Source: a virus
Length of the DNA: 40,340 bases
Reading direction: 5' to 3' (one strand)
Virus record (IMG/VR): IMGVR_UViG_3300035701_002835
Coordinates: 1-40,340 of that record
In this document: piece after piece, positions 31,194 to 38,168 of the stretch
How positions within the stretch are numbered: the first letter of the stretch is position 1
How the letters are laid out: each line of letters begins with the position of its first letter
Made by a program: the position numbers and the translations under genes
The notes under the pieces: generated by a model
What the model was told of the DNA's origin: nothing
The model's database searches: none
The model's input: the letters and a program-made list of their open reading frames with translations, nothing else

Positions 31194-31852
31194 TGCACAA
31201 ATACTTACACGTTACATATCCTAACCCTTCGACTACGTACCCTAATGCTTTAGCGGTCTATCTGTATAGTTATTACATATCACCTGATGACTATGTGTTA
31301 GACTTTGGTTGTGGAAAAGGTGAATACATTACTGCTTTTCGACAATTAAAATTGAAAGTAGTGGGGGTAGATAGTCGTGTCGAGACCCAACCGGGTTATC
31401 ATAAATGCGATATAGAGAAAGAACATCTCCCATTTGTCGATAATACTTTTGATGTTATTTTTTCTAAATCTACGATTGAGCATATACATAATCCTGACCA
31501 TTTATTTAATGAGTTATATCGAGTATTAAAACCTGGTGGTAAAGTCATACTGATGACACCTGATTGGGAAACAAACTATAAAGAATTCTATATTGACTAC
31601 TCTCACGTAACACCGTATACACGCAAATCTCTAAGAGAAGCATTATTGATATTTGGATTTAAGAATGTTAATGTTGAACAATTTTATCAACTCCCACTTT
31701 TATGGAGGTGCCCACACCTGAAATTTCTGGCGGCCCTTACTCGTAAACTTATACCTGACCAATTTAAATGGAAAGATAAAGAGCAAACTAAACATAGAAC
31801 TTGGATTAGATTCAGTAAAGAACTTATGTTACTGGGAATAGGAGAAAAATGA
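31193..31852 (+). CDS. Class I AdoMet-dependent methyltransferase
   Basis: 219 residues. Motif I YVLDFGCGKGEYI near 34-46, then VVGVDS, LPFVDNTFDVIFSKSTIEHI and ELYRVLKPGGKVILMTP are those of the Methyltransf_11 group. The acceptor cannot be told. It is the second small-molecule methyltransferase of the cluster. It shares overlapping start and stop codons with both neighbours. Confidence 0.85.
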   Translation: MHKYLHVTYPNPSTTYPNALAVYLYSYYISPDDYVLDFGCGKGEYITAFRQLKLKVVGVDSRVETQPGYHKCDIEKEHLPFVDNTFDVIFSKSTIEHIHNPDHLFNELYRVLKPGGKVILMTPDWETNYKEFYIDYSHVTPYTRKSLREALLIFGFKNVNVEQFYQLPLLWRCPHLKFLAALTRKLIPDQFKWKDKEQTKHRTWIRFSKELMLLGIGEK

Positions 31853-32052
31853 CTGACATAACGTGGGCCCTACTAGGTAAAATATGGATAATAGTTACAA
31901 CTTTATATGTGACAATTAGAATATTAGCATGGGTTGTAGTTGTAAATGAGACGATTAGAAAAACTAATGTAGCGTATGAAGATTTATCACAATTCAAACA
32001 TAAATGGTTAAGTGATATTCAAGAACGTTTAAGAAAGTTAGAACAAAAATGA
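31849..32052 (+). CDS. Small membrane protein with coiled-coil tail
   Basis: 67 residues. A single hydrophobic segment (IWIIVTTLYVTIRILAWVVVV) is followed by a polar helical tail (SQFKHKWLSDIQERLRKLEQK). ATGA coupling to the methyltransferase gene. It has the general shape of an i-spanin or a membrane adaptor, but nothing more specific. Confidence 0.55.
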   Translation: MTDITWALLGKIWIIVTTLYVTIRILAWVVVVNETIRKTNVAYEDLSQFKHKWLSDIQERLRKLEQK

Positions 32053-32201
32053 CAATACTGGAACAATTCTCTAAATGGATAACACAATCTTTTTGTAGAC
32101 ATTCTTGGAGATATGTCAACACAAAACAATATATGTATTATGAATTGAGACCATTTTTTATTTGTGATAAGTGTAGAAAAATGATGGAGGAAGCAGAATG
32201 A
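32049..32201 (+). CDS. 50-residue Cys/His protein
   Basis: ATGA overlap on both sides. C16 and H18 (FCRHSW) with C39-x2-C42 (ICDKC) form a likely zinc site in the pattern 'C-x-H ... C-x-x-C' seen in several small phage proteins. Function unknown. Confidence 0.5.
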   Translation: MTILEQFSKWITQSFCRHSWRYVNTKQYMYYELRPFFICDKCRKMMEEAE

Positions 32202-32380
32202 AAAATGAAGTTGCGTGTTTAAAAGATACTATTAAATTTTTAGGTCTACAAGTAGCAAGACTTTCTTATGCTATGGAAAATGCCGAGGGTAATACCCGTA
32301 TCCCTCCAAAAGATATGTATATCAGTTGTTTTTTAGCTAGACTTGATGATATCTTACAAGGAGAAGAAGATGAGGCATAA
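32198..32380 (+). CDS. Small helical unknown protein
   Basis: 60 residues; TGGAGGAAGCAG precedes the ATG. Predicted helices (LKDTIKFLGLQVARLSYAM; FLARLDDILQG) and an acidic end. No motif recognised. Confidence 0.5.
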   Translation: MKNEVACLKDTIKFLGLQVARLSYAMENAEGNTRIPPKDMYISCFLARLDDILQGEEDEA

Positions 32381-32540
32381 GAAAATGTGTGAGCATGTTC
32401 TTACGATGCATAAAAAACTAAAACGAACGGGTGAATTTCCTACCGTAAGTGGGAATGTAGCCATGTTCAAAGATGGGACAACCTATGATATACAAAAAGA
32501 TGGGTCCTGGAGAAAAAGACAGACAGATATTGTGCGATAA
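32370..32540 (+). CDS. Small unknown protein
   Basis: 56 residues from ATG 32370, after AAGGAGAAG. A basic helix (HKKMCEHVLTMHKKLKRTG) and a small beta meander (GNVAMFKDGTTYDIQKDGSW). Its end overlaps the next gene. Function unknown. Confidence 0.5.
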   Translation: MRHKKMCEHVLTMHKKLKRTGEFPTVSGNVAMFKDGTTYDIQKDGSWRKRQTDIVR

Positions 32541-32670
32541 ATGTGGTGTAGAATTACAATTCTACTACAATAAGTTTGATGGAGACTATAGAAAGCATTG
32601 CAAACGATGCCCACAATGCACGGAAGTTTACACAATAAGAGTTTACAAGGAGGTAGATGGCTATGTCTGA
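32485..32670 (+). CDS. Zinc-ribbon protein
   Basis: About 61 residues; the start is uncertain (ATG at 32473, 32485 or 32500, none with a clear ribosome site). LCDKCGVEL and HCKRCPQC give two cysteine pairs of a zinc ribbon. It overlaps the previous gene in another frame. Function unknown. Confidence 0.5.
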   Translation: MIYKKMGPGEKDRQILCDKCGVELQFYYNKFDGDYRKHCKRCPQCTEVYTIRVYKEVDGYV

Positions 32671-32791
32671 AAAACACCCTTGTTTTTGTTGCAAAAATGA
32701 TAGGGAGGGTATGTGGATTGATGATAGGTGGGTTTGCGGTTCTTGTAACCATCTTTCAAAAAAAGAAGGCACCGATGAACAGAACGCCTAA
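32663..32791 (+). CDS. 42-residue zinc-ribbon protein
   Basis: AAGGAGG lies at a good distance from ATG 32663 (ATG 32657 is too close). PCFCC and VCGSC supply four cysteines of a compact zinc ribbon with DDRW between. The end overlaps the next gene by 17 bases. Function unknown. Confidence 0.5.
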   Translation: MSEKHPCFCCKNDREGMWIDDRWVCGSCNHLSKKEGTDEQNA

Positions 32792-32990
32792 ATATACAGC
32801 GTACTTTCGGTGCCCTAAATGCAACGAGCAACTTATAAATTATTCTCAGAGTGTATTATTTATTGTAGATATCTTTTATGAGGAAATTATCAAGAAGTGT
32901 AGAATTTGTGGAGAAACATTTATAGAACGTAAAACAATTCATACTAACAAGGAGTTATTAGATGGGGACAAGAAGCAAGGGAAGATTTAA
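32775..32990 (+). CDS. Zinc-ribbon protein
   Basis: 71 residues from ATG 32775. CPKC and CRICGETF form a complete ribbon with a long hydrophobic insert (SVLFIVDIFYEEII). Function unknown. Confidence 0.55.
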   Translation: MNRTPKYTAYFRCPKCNEQLINYSQSVLFIVDIFYEEIIKKCRICGETFIERKTIHTNKELLDGDKKQGKI

Positions 32991-33081
32991 AATTGTTACA
33001 ACGACACAATTAACAAAAAAAGACAAAGAAGGTAAACAAGAGAAAAAAAGAGTTGTTGTAGGTGTGCGTTGTACGCACTAA
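32962..33081 (+). CDS. 39-residue basic micro-protein, last + strand gene
   Basis: AAGGAGTTATTAG precedes ATG 32962. The peptide is Lys-rich (MGTRSKGRFKIVTTTQLTKK) and ends VGVRCTH. Its TAA (33079-33081) overlaps the opposite-strand stop of the CMP-sugar synthetase gene, so no terminator fits between them. Confidence 0.45.
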   Translation: MGTRSKGRFKIVTTTQLTKKDKEGKQEKKRVVVGVRCTH

Positions 33082-33761
33082 TCTTGTTTACTGATAAGAT
33101 ATTCGGCGTAAGCTAATTCTGCTGGTGAATCGATTTCTATGACGTTAGGTGTGATAAACCCTAAACGTCTATCTCCATGTAAACTCCCTTTTAAAATAAC
33201 TTCAGGACGTAAAATATCAACGTACCCATTGGGCTTAAACGCCTTGGGTACGTTTTGTTTTGGTTGGAGATAAAAATCACCAGGAAACAAAGGGTCTAAC
33301 CAATTCTCTTGATTAAACTTTAACCATTTATAAGGACTTTCAACGAATTCTTCTACTGAAATCAATGATGTTGCTTCTGTTGTTACTTTCATGGTTTCAA
33401 TAGCTTCCGTAATCAGTTTTAGGTCACGAATAGGGGTAGTTGCTCTGAGATGCACCAAGAGTTCTGGTAAGTGTTTAAATGTATCTTCGTACCAAGTCAA
33501 GAAGTGCCATGCCCATTGCAAATCAGAAGCATTATCAGTAGATAGTTCTGGTGGTCTCATAACTACTTCTGCACCAAAACGTTCAGAGATTTCTGCAATA
33601 TCTTTATCATCTGTTGATACGAATGTTTCTTCAATCAATTTTGTTCTGATAGAATCCAGAATCGTATATCCAATAAGCGGTTGCCCACCTAGATTAGCTA
33701 TATTCTTATGCGGGATTGATTTTGACCCACCACGAGCTGGGATGACTGTTATAATTTTCAT
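33078..33761 (-). CDS. CMP-sugar synthetase (acylneuraminate cytidylyltransferase, NeuA-like)
   Basis: 227 residues from ATG 33761. The N-terminal VIPARGGSKSIPHKNI is the nucleotide-binding signature of NeuA, PseF, LegF and KdsB relatives; STDDKDIAEISERFGAEV and LRATTPIRD are further family parts. It activates a nine-carbon (or related) acidic sugar as CMP-sugar. A NeuB-like synthase is encoded just upstream on the same strand, so the two form a pathway. The exact sugar cannot be told. ATGA coupling with the upstream membrane-protein gene. Confidence 0.9.
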   Translation of the reverse strand: MKIITVIPARGGSKSIPHKNIANLGGQPLIGYTILDSIRTKLIEETFVSTDDKDIAEISERFGAEVVMRPPELSTDNASDLQWAWHFLTWYEDTFKHLPELLVHLRATTPIRDLKLITEAIETMKVTTEATSLISVEEFVESPYKWLKFNQENWLDPLFPGDFYLQPKQNVPKAFKPNGYVDILRPEVILKGSLHGDRRLGFITPNVIEIDSPAELAYAEYLISKQD

Positions 33762-34057
33762 GAGAACATGCGTAGCCCTAAGTGAAGAATTAACGCTATC
33801 CACATAATAATCATACTCGCTAAAACAACGATAGCTTTCCAGCGAGACTTTTGAGCAAAATTCCAAAAGTGTTGACTGATAGTTAACCCTGTATATTTAA
33901 CATACAGTAGTTCAGTAATACCGAAAATAATATTAAATGCTAAGAACACAAAAAACAATGGCCACATTCCTAGTATACCCATAACAATCATAGGAATCAA
34001 TATGGCGGTAATAAACAGGATTTCAATAATTGATACAAGACCTTTATTTTGAAACAT
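33758..34057 (-). CDS. Small membrane protein with three predicted helices
   Basis: 99 residues. Hydrophobic stretches near 8-28 (IIEILFITAILIPMIVMGIL), 30-47 and 73-95, with a polar loop KYTGLTISQHFWNFAQKSRW. Its ribosome site and ATG (GGAGGGCTCTCATG) are one arm of a 14-bp inverted repeat. It may anchor or support glycan assembly; no family is certain. Confidence 0.6.
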   Translation of the reverse strand: MFQNKGLVSIIEILFITAILIPMIVMGILGMWPLFFVFLAFNIIFGITELLYVKYTGLTISQHFWNFAQKSRWKAIVVLASMIIMWIALILHLGLRMFS

Positions 34058-34068
34058 GAGAGCCCTCC
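34055..34068. repeat. 14-bp inverted repeat, arm 1
   Basis: CATGAGAGCCCTCC here is the exact reverse complement of 34641-34654. The two arms bracket the coiled-coil gene with about 572 bp between them. This arm also contains the start codon and ribosome site of the membrane-protein gene read leftward. Confidence 0.75.
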
Positions 34069-34075
34069 GAGTTGC

Positions 34076-34615
34076 TTATCTTAGGTTCACGATAGAACCA
34101 TTCACTTCATACGCACCAATAGTAGCGTCTTTTGCTACCGAACTGGTGATTGTAGGAAAGTTAGATGAACAAGTATACGTCACCTGATTTCCTAAACTAT
34201 CAATGTACGCACCACTTGAACTACCACCATAAACAGTTATAGGATAGCTAGGATACGTAGGTTTTTCCCAAACAATAACGTACGGCCAATACCAAGGCGA
34301 CATCGGTCTTTCAACAATAGTTTCTTTCTCTTTAATAATCAACACAACAGAAACTTTTCTAGCTTTCTCGTCCTTTTCTTGGCGTTCAGCGATTCTATCT
34401 AATCGACCTTCTTTTAAATCATCAATATCCATTTTAAGTATCTTTTTTTGTTCCTCTAACTCTTTTACTTCTTGTTTCGCATCAGCAATTTCTTTCTCTA
34501 ACTTTCTCTCTTTTTCGAGAGTTTTTACCACAATCTTTTTAACTTCTTCATATTGCTTCTGTTTCAGAGAATCTTCGGCTTCTCTGACTGCCTTTTTTAT
34601 CATTTCTTTTTCCAT
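34076..34615 (-). CDS. Coiled-coil protein of unknown function
   Basis: 179 residues; GGAGG precedes the ATG at 34615. Residues 1-85 are one long charged coiled coil (KEMIKKAVREAEDSLKQKQY and on). The C-terminal 75 residues change to a Pro/Trp/Tyr/Ser/Gly-rich beta-type sequence (SPWYWPYVIVW; TVYGGSSSGAYIDSLGN). A stalk plus small head is the shape of fibre or adaptor proteins, but this is inference. The gene is exactly framed by a 14-bp inverted repeat. Confidence 0.6.
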   Translation of the reverse strand: MEKEMIKKAVREAEDSLKQKQYEEVKKIVVKTLEKERKLEKEIADAKQEVKELEEQKKILKMDIDDLKEGRLDRIAERQEKDEKARKVSVVLIIKEKETIVERPMSPWYWPYVIVWEKPTYPSYPITVYGGSSSGAYIDSLGNQVTYTCSSNFPTITSSVAKDATIGAYEVNGSIVNLR

Positions 34616-34640
34616 TTGTATTTCCTCCGATTATGAGATT

Positions 34641-34654
34641 GGAGGGCTCTCATG
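34641..34654. repeat. 14-bp inverted repeat, arm 2
   Basis: GGAGGGCTCTCATG, the exact reverse complement of 34055-34068, lies between the NeuB-like gene end and the coiled-coil gene start. No transposase or site-specific recombinase gene is in the window. Confidence 0.75.
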
Positions 34655-34658
34655 CTTT

Positions 34659-35495
34659 TTAGTTATCTTTAGTACGTCTTAATTTCGATTTTGCTTTTTC
34701 TTCATCAGGATAAATACGTTTAACTCCATCACCAAACGCTTCTTCAGCAGTACGGATATATTCAACCATCTTTGAAAATCCATGAAGTTCTACAGATGAT
34801 GGTTGGTCACTTCCATAAATAGTCCTATCAATAGTAATATGTTTTTCAATAGATGTTGCCCCTAACATCACAGCGAGTACAGGAGGGAGAATCCCTGGTG
34901 AATGACAACTATAACCAACTTTACAGTTAAAAGTATATTGTAATGTTGTTATAGTACAAAGATTCAATTCTTCTGTCTTTGCGGGGTATGCACTATTACA
35001 ATGCATGATTTCATATGACCCATCACGTTCTTTAAAGATATTAATAGCACGACCAATTTCTTCAATCGTTGACATACCCGTAGCAATAAACGTATGTTTA
35101 CCTGTTTCTGCTATAGCATGTAACATTTCTTCATGCACGATTAAAGCCGAGGGTACTTTCCAATATGGGATATTAAACTCTTTCAAAAACTCAACGCTAT
35201 CTAAATCCCAAGGAGAAGCAAACCAAGGTATCTCTAAACTACGGCAATATTCATCAATCTCTTTATACTCGTCTTTTGTAAACTCTAAACCCAACTTCTG
35301 TTGTTCATTTGTTGAACCCCAAGGACTTTCTCTCAGTTTAGATAAATCTTCATGAGAATACACTTTATAGATATTACGTTTCTGAAATTTAACTGCATCA
35401 GCACCTGCTGTCTTCGCACCTTCTATCATTCTTTTAGCCAAGCCCATTGCACCATTATGATTAATTCCTACTTCAGCAATAATAAACGTTTTCAT
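34659..35495 (-). CDS. Sialic-acid-synthase-like protein (NeuB family) lacking the SAF domain
   Basis: 278 residues from ATG 35495, after a strong AAGGAGGAATTAG. The TIM-barrel signatures are present: IIAEVGINHNGAMGLAKRMI, GADAVKFQKRN, FASPWDLDSVEFL, KVPSALI, IATGMST, MHCNSAYPA, GYSCHSPG and IEKHITIDR. NeuB enzymes condense PEP with a hexosamine to make a nonulosonic acid. Usual length is about 340 because of a C-terminal antifreeze-like SAF domain that helps bind substrate; that domain is absent here. Catalysis by the barrel alone is uncertain. It pairs with the NeuA-like gene. Confidence 0.9.
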   Translation of the reverse strand: MKTFIIAEVGINHNGAMGLAKRMIEGAKTAGADAVKFQKRNIYKVYSHEDLSKLRESPWGSTNEQQKLGLEFTKDEYKEIDEYCRSLEIPWFASPWDLDSVEFLKEFNIPYWKVPSALIVHEEMLHAIAETGKHTFIATGMSTIEEIGRAINIFKERDGSYEIMHCNSAYPAKTEELNLCTITTLQYTFNCKVGYSCHSPGILPPVLAVMLGATSIEKHITIDRTIYGSDQPSSVELHGFSKMVEYIRTAEEAFGDGVKRIYPDEEKAKSKLRRTKDN

Positions 35496-36265
35496 TCTAA
35501 TTCCTCCTTCAGTTGTCCATAAGATATTTGACGAAGACATCGATAGTTTGAGTTCGGAGAACAATTCAAAATCTCAGCTCTATTATTAAAGAGTGTTCGA
35601 TATAATAACACAATTGGTGCAAACCTATTTTCAAAATCTAACGTATCTCGTTTTAACCCCAAATTGATTGATTCACCATAAGCCTGTACCCATTCGTTAT
35701 GAGCTAACTCTTCTTTATAATACGTATGATGACTTAAGTTATCTGCCCCCACATGCCCATCATATCCAAACAATATAATCTTTTTTGCCCCACCACATAA
35801 TGCACTCGCAATCATCAACGTGATAGAATTTGGAACATCCATGTAAAATGGAATATTATTTTGTGGAAATAAACTATCGACTTTCAATATTTTATTTTGA
35901 TAGTTCTGCCATATATCGGGTTTATAGGGGGTAATAGAATCTCGAATTAATCCATGAGTTGTTATCCACAGATTGTTATCTTCACGTGCAAGAAAACGTT
36001 CAATACGAGGTAATCGTATTGTTTTTTCGTACACGTCCATTTGTGGCTCTGGCACAGTAGCACAATCAAATAATATGTCTAATCTCTTATCAATTTTGGA
36101 AAGAATAAAATCTTCTACCACAGTATATAAACCTAAAGACATCCAACAAATATCTTTATGTTTTAAATACTGTATCTCACGTTCAAGAATATCTAAAGAC
36201 GACCCATGAGCAACAATCGCTACTACACGATTATTAATAATGTCACTTATTTTTGTACCCACCAA
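35492..36265 (-). CDS. DUF115-like glycan-associated protein
   Basis: 257 residues; the only start that fits is GTG 36265, inside the end of the upstream methyltransferase gene. It begins VVAIVAHGSSLDILEREIQY and contains ALCGGAKKIILFGYDGHVGA, a nucleotide-binding pattern like that of DUF115/MAF proteins, which act around nonulosonic-acid sugars. It is coupled (4-base overlap) to the NeuB-like gene, supporting a transferase or related role for that sugar. Reaction not established. Confidence 0.65.
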   Translation of the reverse strand: MVGTKISDIINNRVVAIVAHGSSLDILEREIQYLKHKDICWMSLGLYTVVEDFILSKIDKRLDILFDCATVPEPQMDVYEKTIRLPRIERFLAREDNNLWITTHGLIRDSITPYKPDIWQNYQNKILKVDSLFPQNNIPFYMDVPNSITLMIASALCGGAKKIILFGYDGHVGADNLSHHTYYKEELAHNEWVQAYGESINLGLKRDTLDFENRFAPIVLLYRTLFNNRAEILNCSPNSNYRCLRQISYGQLKEELE

Positions 36266-36915
36266 ATCACCCCATCTTCTATTTTTGCCTTATTACCAAA
36301 TCGTTCAGACACAGCTCGAATAACACCTAAATGCATTGTAATAGAATCAATCTCATTCCATGGATTACGGTCACCCGGATTAAACATTTGTACTTGCATT
36401 GGGTCTTTAAAAGGTATGATAAACTCTAAGTCATGTCCTGATAAAATCCCACCCTGTTTAACTTTAGGCCACCAAGCATCAATATCTTTTAATACTTTTA
36501 GATAACGGTGGTCACCATCAATGAATACAAAATCAAAAGTTTCATCAGGATATAAAGAAGCGGCGGCAGCCGAATCAGATTTAATAACTTCAACAGTATC
36601 ATTTAAATCGAAGTATCTCATGACAGCTTTACACACTTCATGTACATTCGTTGTTTGAGCGGCGGCATCTAAACCTGTTCCAACAGACCCTTGAAACCAA
36701 TCGATTGCTTTTACATGCCCCTTGTACTCTCTCGCTAAAAATCCTAACACAACTGAAGATAGTCCTGTCCAACATCCTACATCAGCTATCATACCATTTT
36801 CTGGCAGGACTTTTTTACAGAGTTCTTGTAATGCATCTAAATTAGATGGACTTGTTCCACCAGGACCAGGATGATGCCAACCTAAGGTCATTGCTAACGT
36901 TGTAATACTATTCAT
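36247..36915 (-). CDS. Class I methyltransferase (Methyltransf_24/CmcI-like)
   Basis: 222 residues. MIADVGCWTGLSSVVLG is the AdoMet site and FDFVFIDGDHRYLKVLKDI, WWPKVKQGGILSGHD the family signature. It ends VIRAVSERFGNKAKIEDGVI plus WWVQK, strongly like the protein at 39420-40229, so the two are paralogues. GGAG precedes the ATG. Sugar O-methylation is a reasonable guess given the cluster. Confidence 0.85.
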   Translation of the reverse strand: MNSITTLAMTLGWHHPGPGGTSPSNLDALQELCKKVLPENGMIADVGCWTGLSSVVLGFLAREYKGHVKAIDWFQGSVGTGLDAAAQTTNVHEVCKAVMRYFDLNDTVEVIKSDSAAAASLYPDETFDFVFIDGDHRYLKVLKDIDAWWPKVKQGGILSGHDLEFIIPFKDPMQVQMFNPGDRNPWNEIDSITMHLGVIRAVSERFGNKAKIEDGVIWWVQK

Positions 36916-36916
36916 A

Positions 36917-37645
36917 TCAACTCCATTTTCCTTTATTTCCTTGCGATTTTATTAGTATATCTGTATCATAATATGGTTGGAATGGTTCTAAGCGTGATAA
37001 GTAAGCACCACCAGTTCTATCCATCCACAATCGTTTGAACTCTTCATTTTCCCATTGCCATGTTGTTGCAAAATTAGCTTCTTTTTTATGAAACTCTAAA
37101 TGTGGTTCATTACAATATCCTTCTTTAGTATAAACACTCTGTCCACCTAACGCATAGATTCTCATAATCAAATCACAATCCCATAATCCACATACAAATC
37201 TTGTATCTGCTAACCCTCCTGCTTCATTGATAACTTGCTTACTGATAAGACCTGTAGCGATTAAATTATATTTCTGGTCCCACGTTGTTTGATTTTTAGT
37301 ACATTCACGACCATCTTCAAAGAATCTAAAAAAGACCATAGTTTTATAATCATATTGAGATTGAATAGCTACAGCTTCATCTATGGCATAAGGTGTGTAC
37401 GTTAAATCGTCTCCGCACCAAATAATAAAATCTCCTTTAGCTTCTCTGAAAGCAATTTCAAAACATTGAGCTGGTTTAACCGTAGAATAGAACCATCTGA
37501 AGTTTTCTGGAAGAGTACCTTCAGGTTTTTTATCGCTTACAAACACAACTTCAAATGGTAACTTTGTAATGATACGGTCATAGAAACTTTGCCATAATTG
37601 TGTTCTATGAGCTGGTCCAATCAATGAAATTAGGGGTTTTTGCAT
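36917..37645 (-). CDS. GT2-like glycosyltransferase (paralogue of 25144-25947)
   Basis: 242 residues. ISLIGPAHRTQLWQSFYDRI, VVFVSDKKPEGTLPENF, VKPAQCFEIAFREAKG and IIWCGDDLTY give the GT-A core with an Asp pair for the metal. GGLADTRFVCGLWDCDLIMR corresponds to the acceptor-side motif. It is one base from the methyltransferase gene. Its start is overlapped by an HNH endonuclease gene. Confidence 0.8.
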   Translation of the reverse strand: MQKPLISLIGPAHRTQLWQSFYDRIITKLPFEVVFVSDKKPEGTLPENFRWFYSTVKPAQCFEIAFREAKGDFIIWCGDDLTYTPYAIDEAVAIQSQYDYKTMVFFRFFEDGRECTKNQTTWDQKYNLIATGLISKQVINEAGGLADTRFVCGLWDCDLIMRIYALGGQSVYTKEGYCNEPHLEFHKKEANFATTWQWENEEFKRLWMDRTGGAYLSRLEPFQPYYDTDILIKSQGNKGKWS

Positions 37646-37935
37646 CTTTTACTCCATTTTTTTATATACCTTATTGCTTTTAATAATATTTTAGGAGATT
37701 CTCTAAACAGTCCAAGACCACTATTACAGTTACTACATAACAAACCCCGAATTTGGCCAGTTGTATGATTGTGGTCTACAGCAAAATTCGTTTTTCCTTT
37801 AGAATATGCTTTATTACAAATTGAACATTTACGATGTTGTTTTTGTAACATTAATTTATATTGCTCATACGTAATACCAAATTTTTTTGGATAATAGGTC
37901 TCATAAGGGTCTTTAAATATGCCCGGTATACTCAT
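37630..37935 (-). CDS. HNH endonuclease of the T4 endonuclease VII type
   Basis: 101 residues. FGITYEQYKLMLQKQHRKCSIC, then AVDHNHTTGQIRGLLCSNCN carries the two CxxC zinc pairs and the catalytic DHNH region of the Endonuclease_7 family. Stand-alone short members of this kind act mostly as homing endonucleases rather than packaging resolvases. Its end overlaps the glycosyltransferase start by 16 bases, and a disturbed non-coding stretch lies upstream, both consistent with a homing insertion. Confidence 0.85.
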   Translation of the reverse strand: MSIPGIFKDPYETYYPKKFGITYEQYKLMLQKQHRKCSICNKAYSKGKTNFAVDHNHTTGQIRGLLCSNCNSGLGLFRESPKILLKAIRYIKKWSKRCKNP

Positions 37936-38070
37936 AATGTCTCTCTTTTTATATCTCTTTTAGTAGCAATAAGTTATATAACATATTTTTAGGGTCTTTT
38001 AATATACATAATATCAATCATACCAATGGGTTACATAAAAAACATCATCAAAAGGCTAAAAACTTCTTCA

Positions 38071-38084
38071 CCAGCCTTCGCTGG
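38071..38084 (-). terminator. Hairpin in the 37936-38168 gap, weak terminator candidate
   Basis: CCAGC (38071-38075) and GCTGG (38080-38084) form a 5-bp stem with a 4-base loop. Read on the minus strand, a run of five T follows about 9 bases later, too far for a strong intrinsic terminator. It may lessen read-through between the E1 genes and the HNH/glycosyltransferase genes. The rest of the gap holds a second in-frame E1-beta-like tail and a 22-codon minus-strand open stretch; no promoter is obvious. Confidence 0.3.
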
Positions 38085-38105
38085 CTACATTATTACGTGC
38101 TTAGA

Positions 38106-38168
38106 CTATGCTCGATACAGGTCTTGTACTTTTTGAGCATAAACCACCTGCCAATAACTACAGTCATT
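38106..38168 (-). pseudogene. Second E1-beta-like C-terminal tail beyond the stop codon
   Basis: After the TGA of the E1-beta-like gene the same frame continues for 20 codons and ends KVQDLYRA plus TAG, echoing the gene's own end EIQDLYRG. The codons differ, so it is not a simple DNA duplication. It looks like the 3' end of a related gene left by recombination, or an extension reached by read-through. Confidence 0.5.

Noticed and set aside
33391-33807. Long plus-strand open frame opposite the CMP-sugar synthetase
   Set aside because: It is the mirror of a clear minus-strand enzyme gene, has no ribosome site and its product resembles no protein.
38026-38136. 36-codon plus-strand frame in the 37936-38168 gap
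   Set aside because: It lacks a ribosome site, overlaps the hairpin and the second E1-beta tail, and lies against the direction of the operon.
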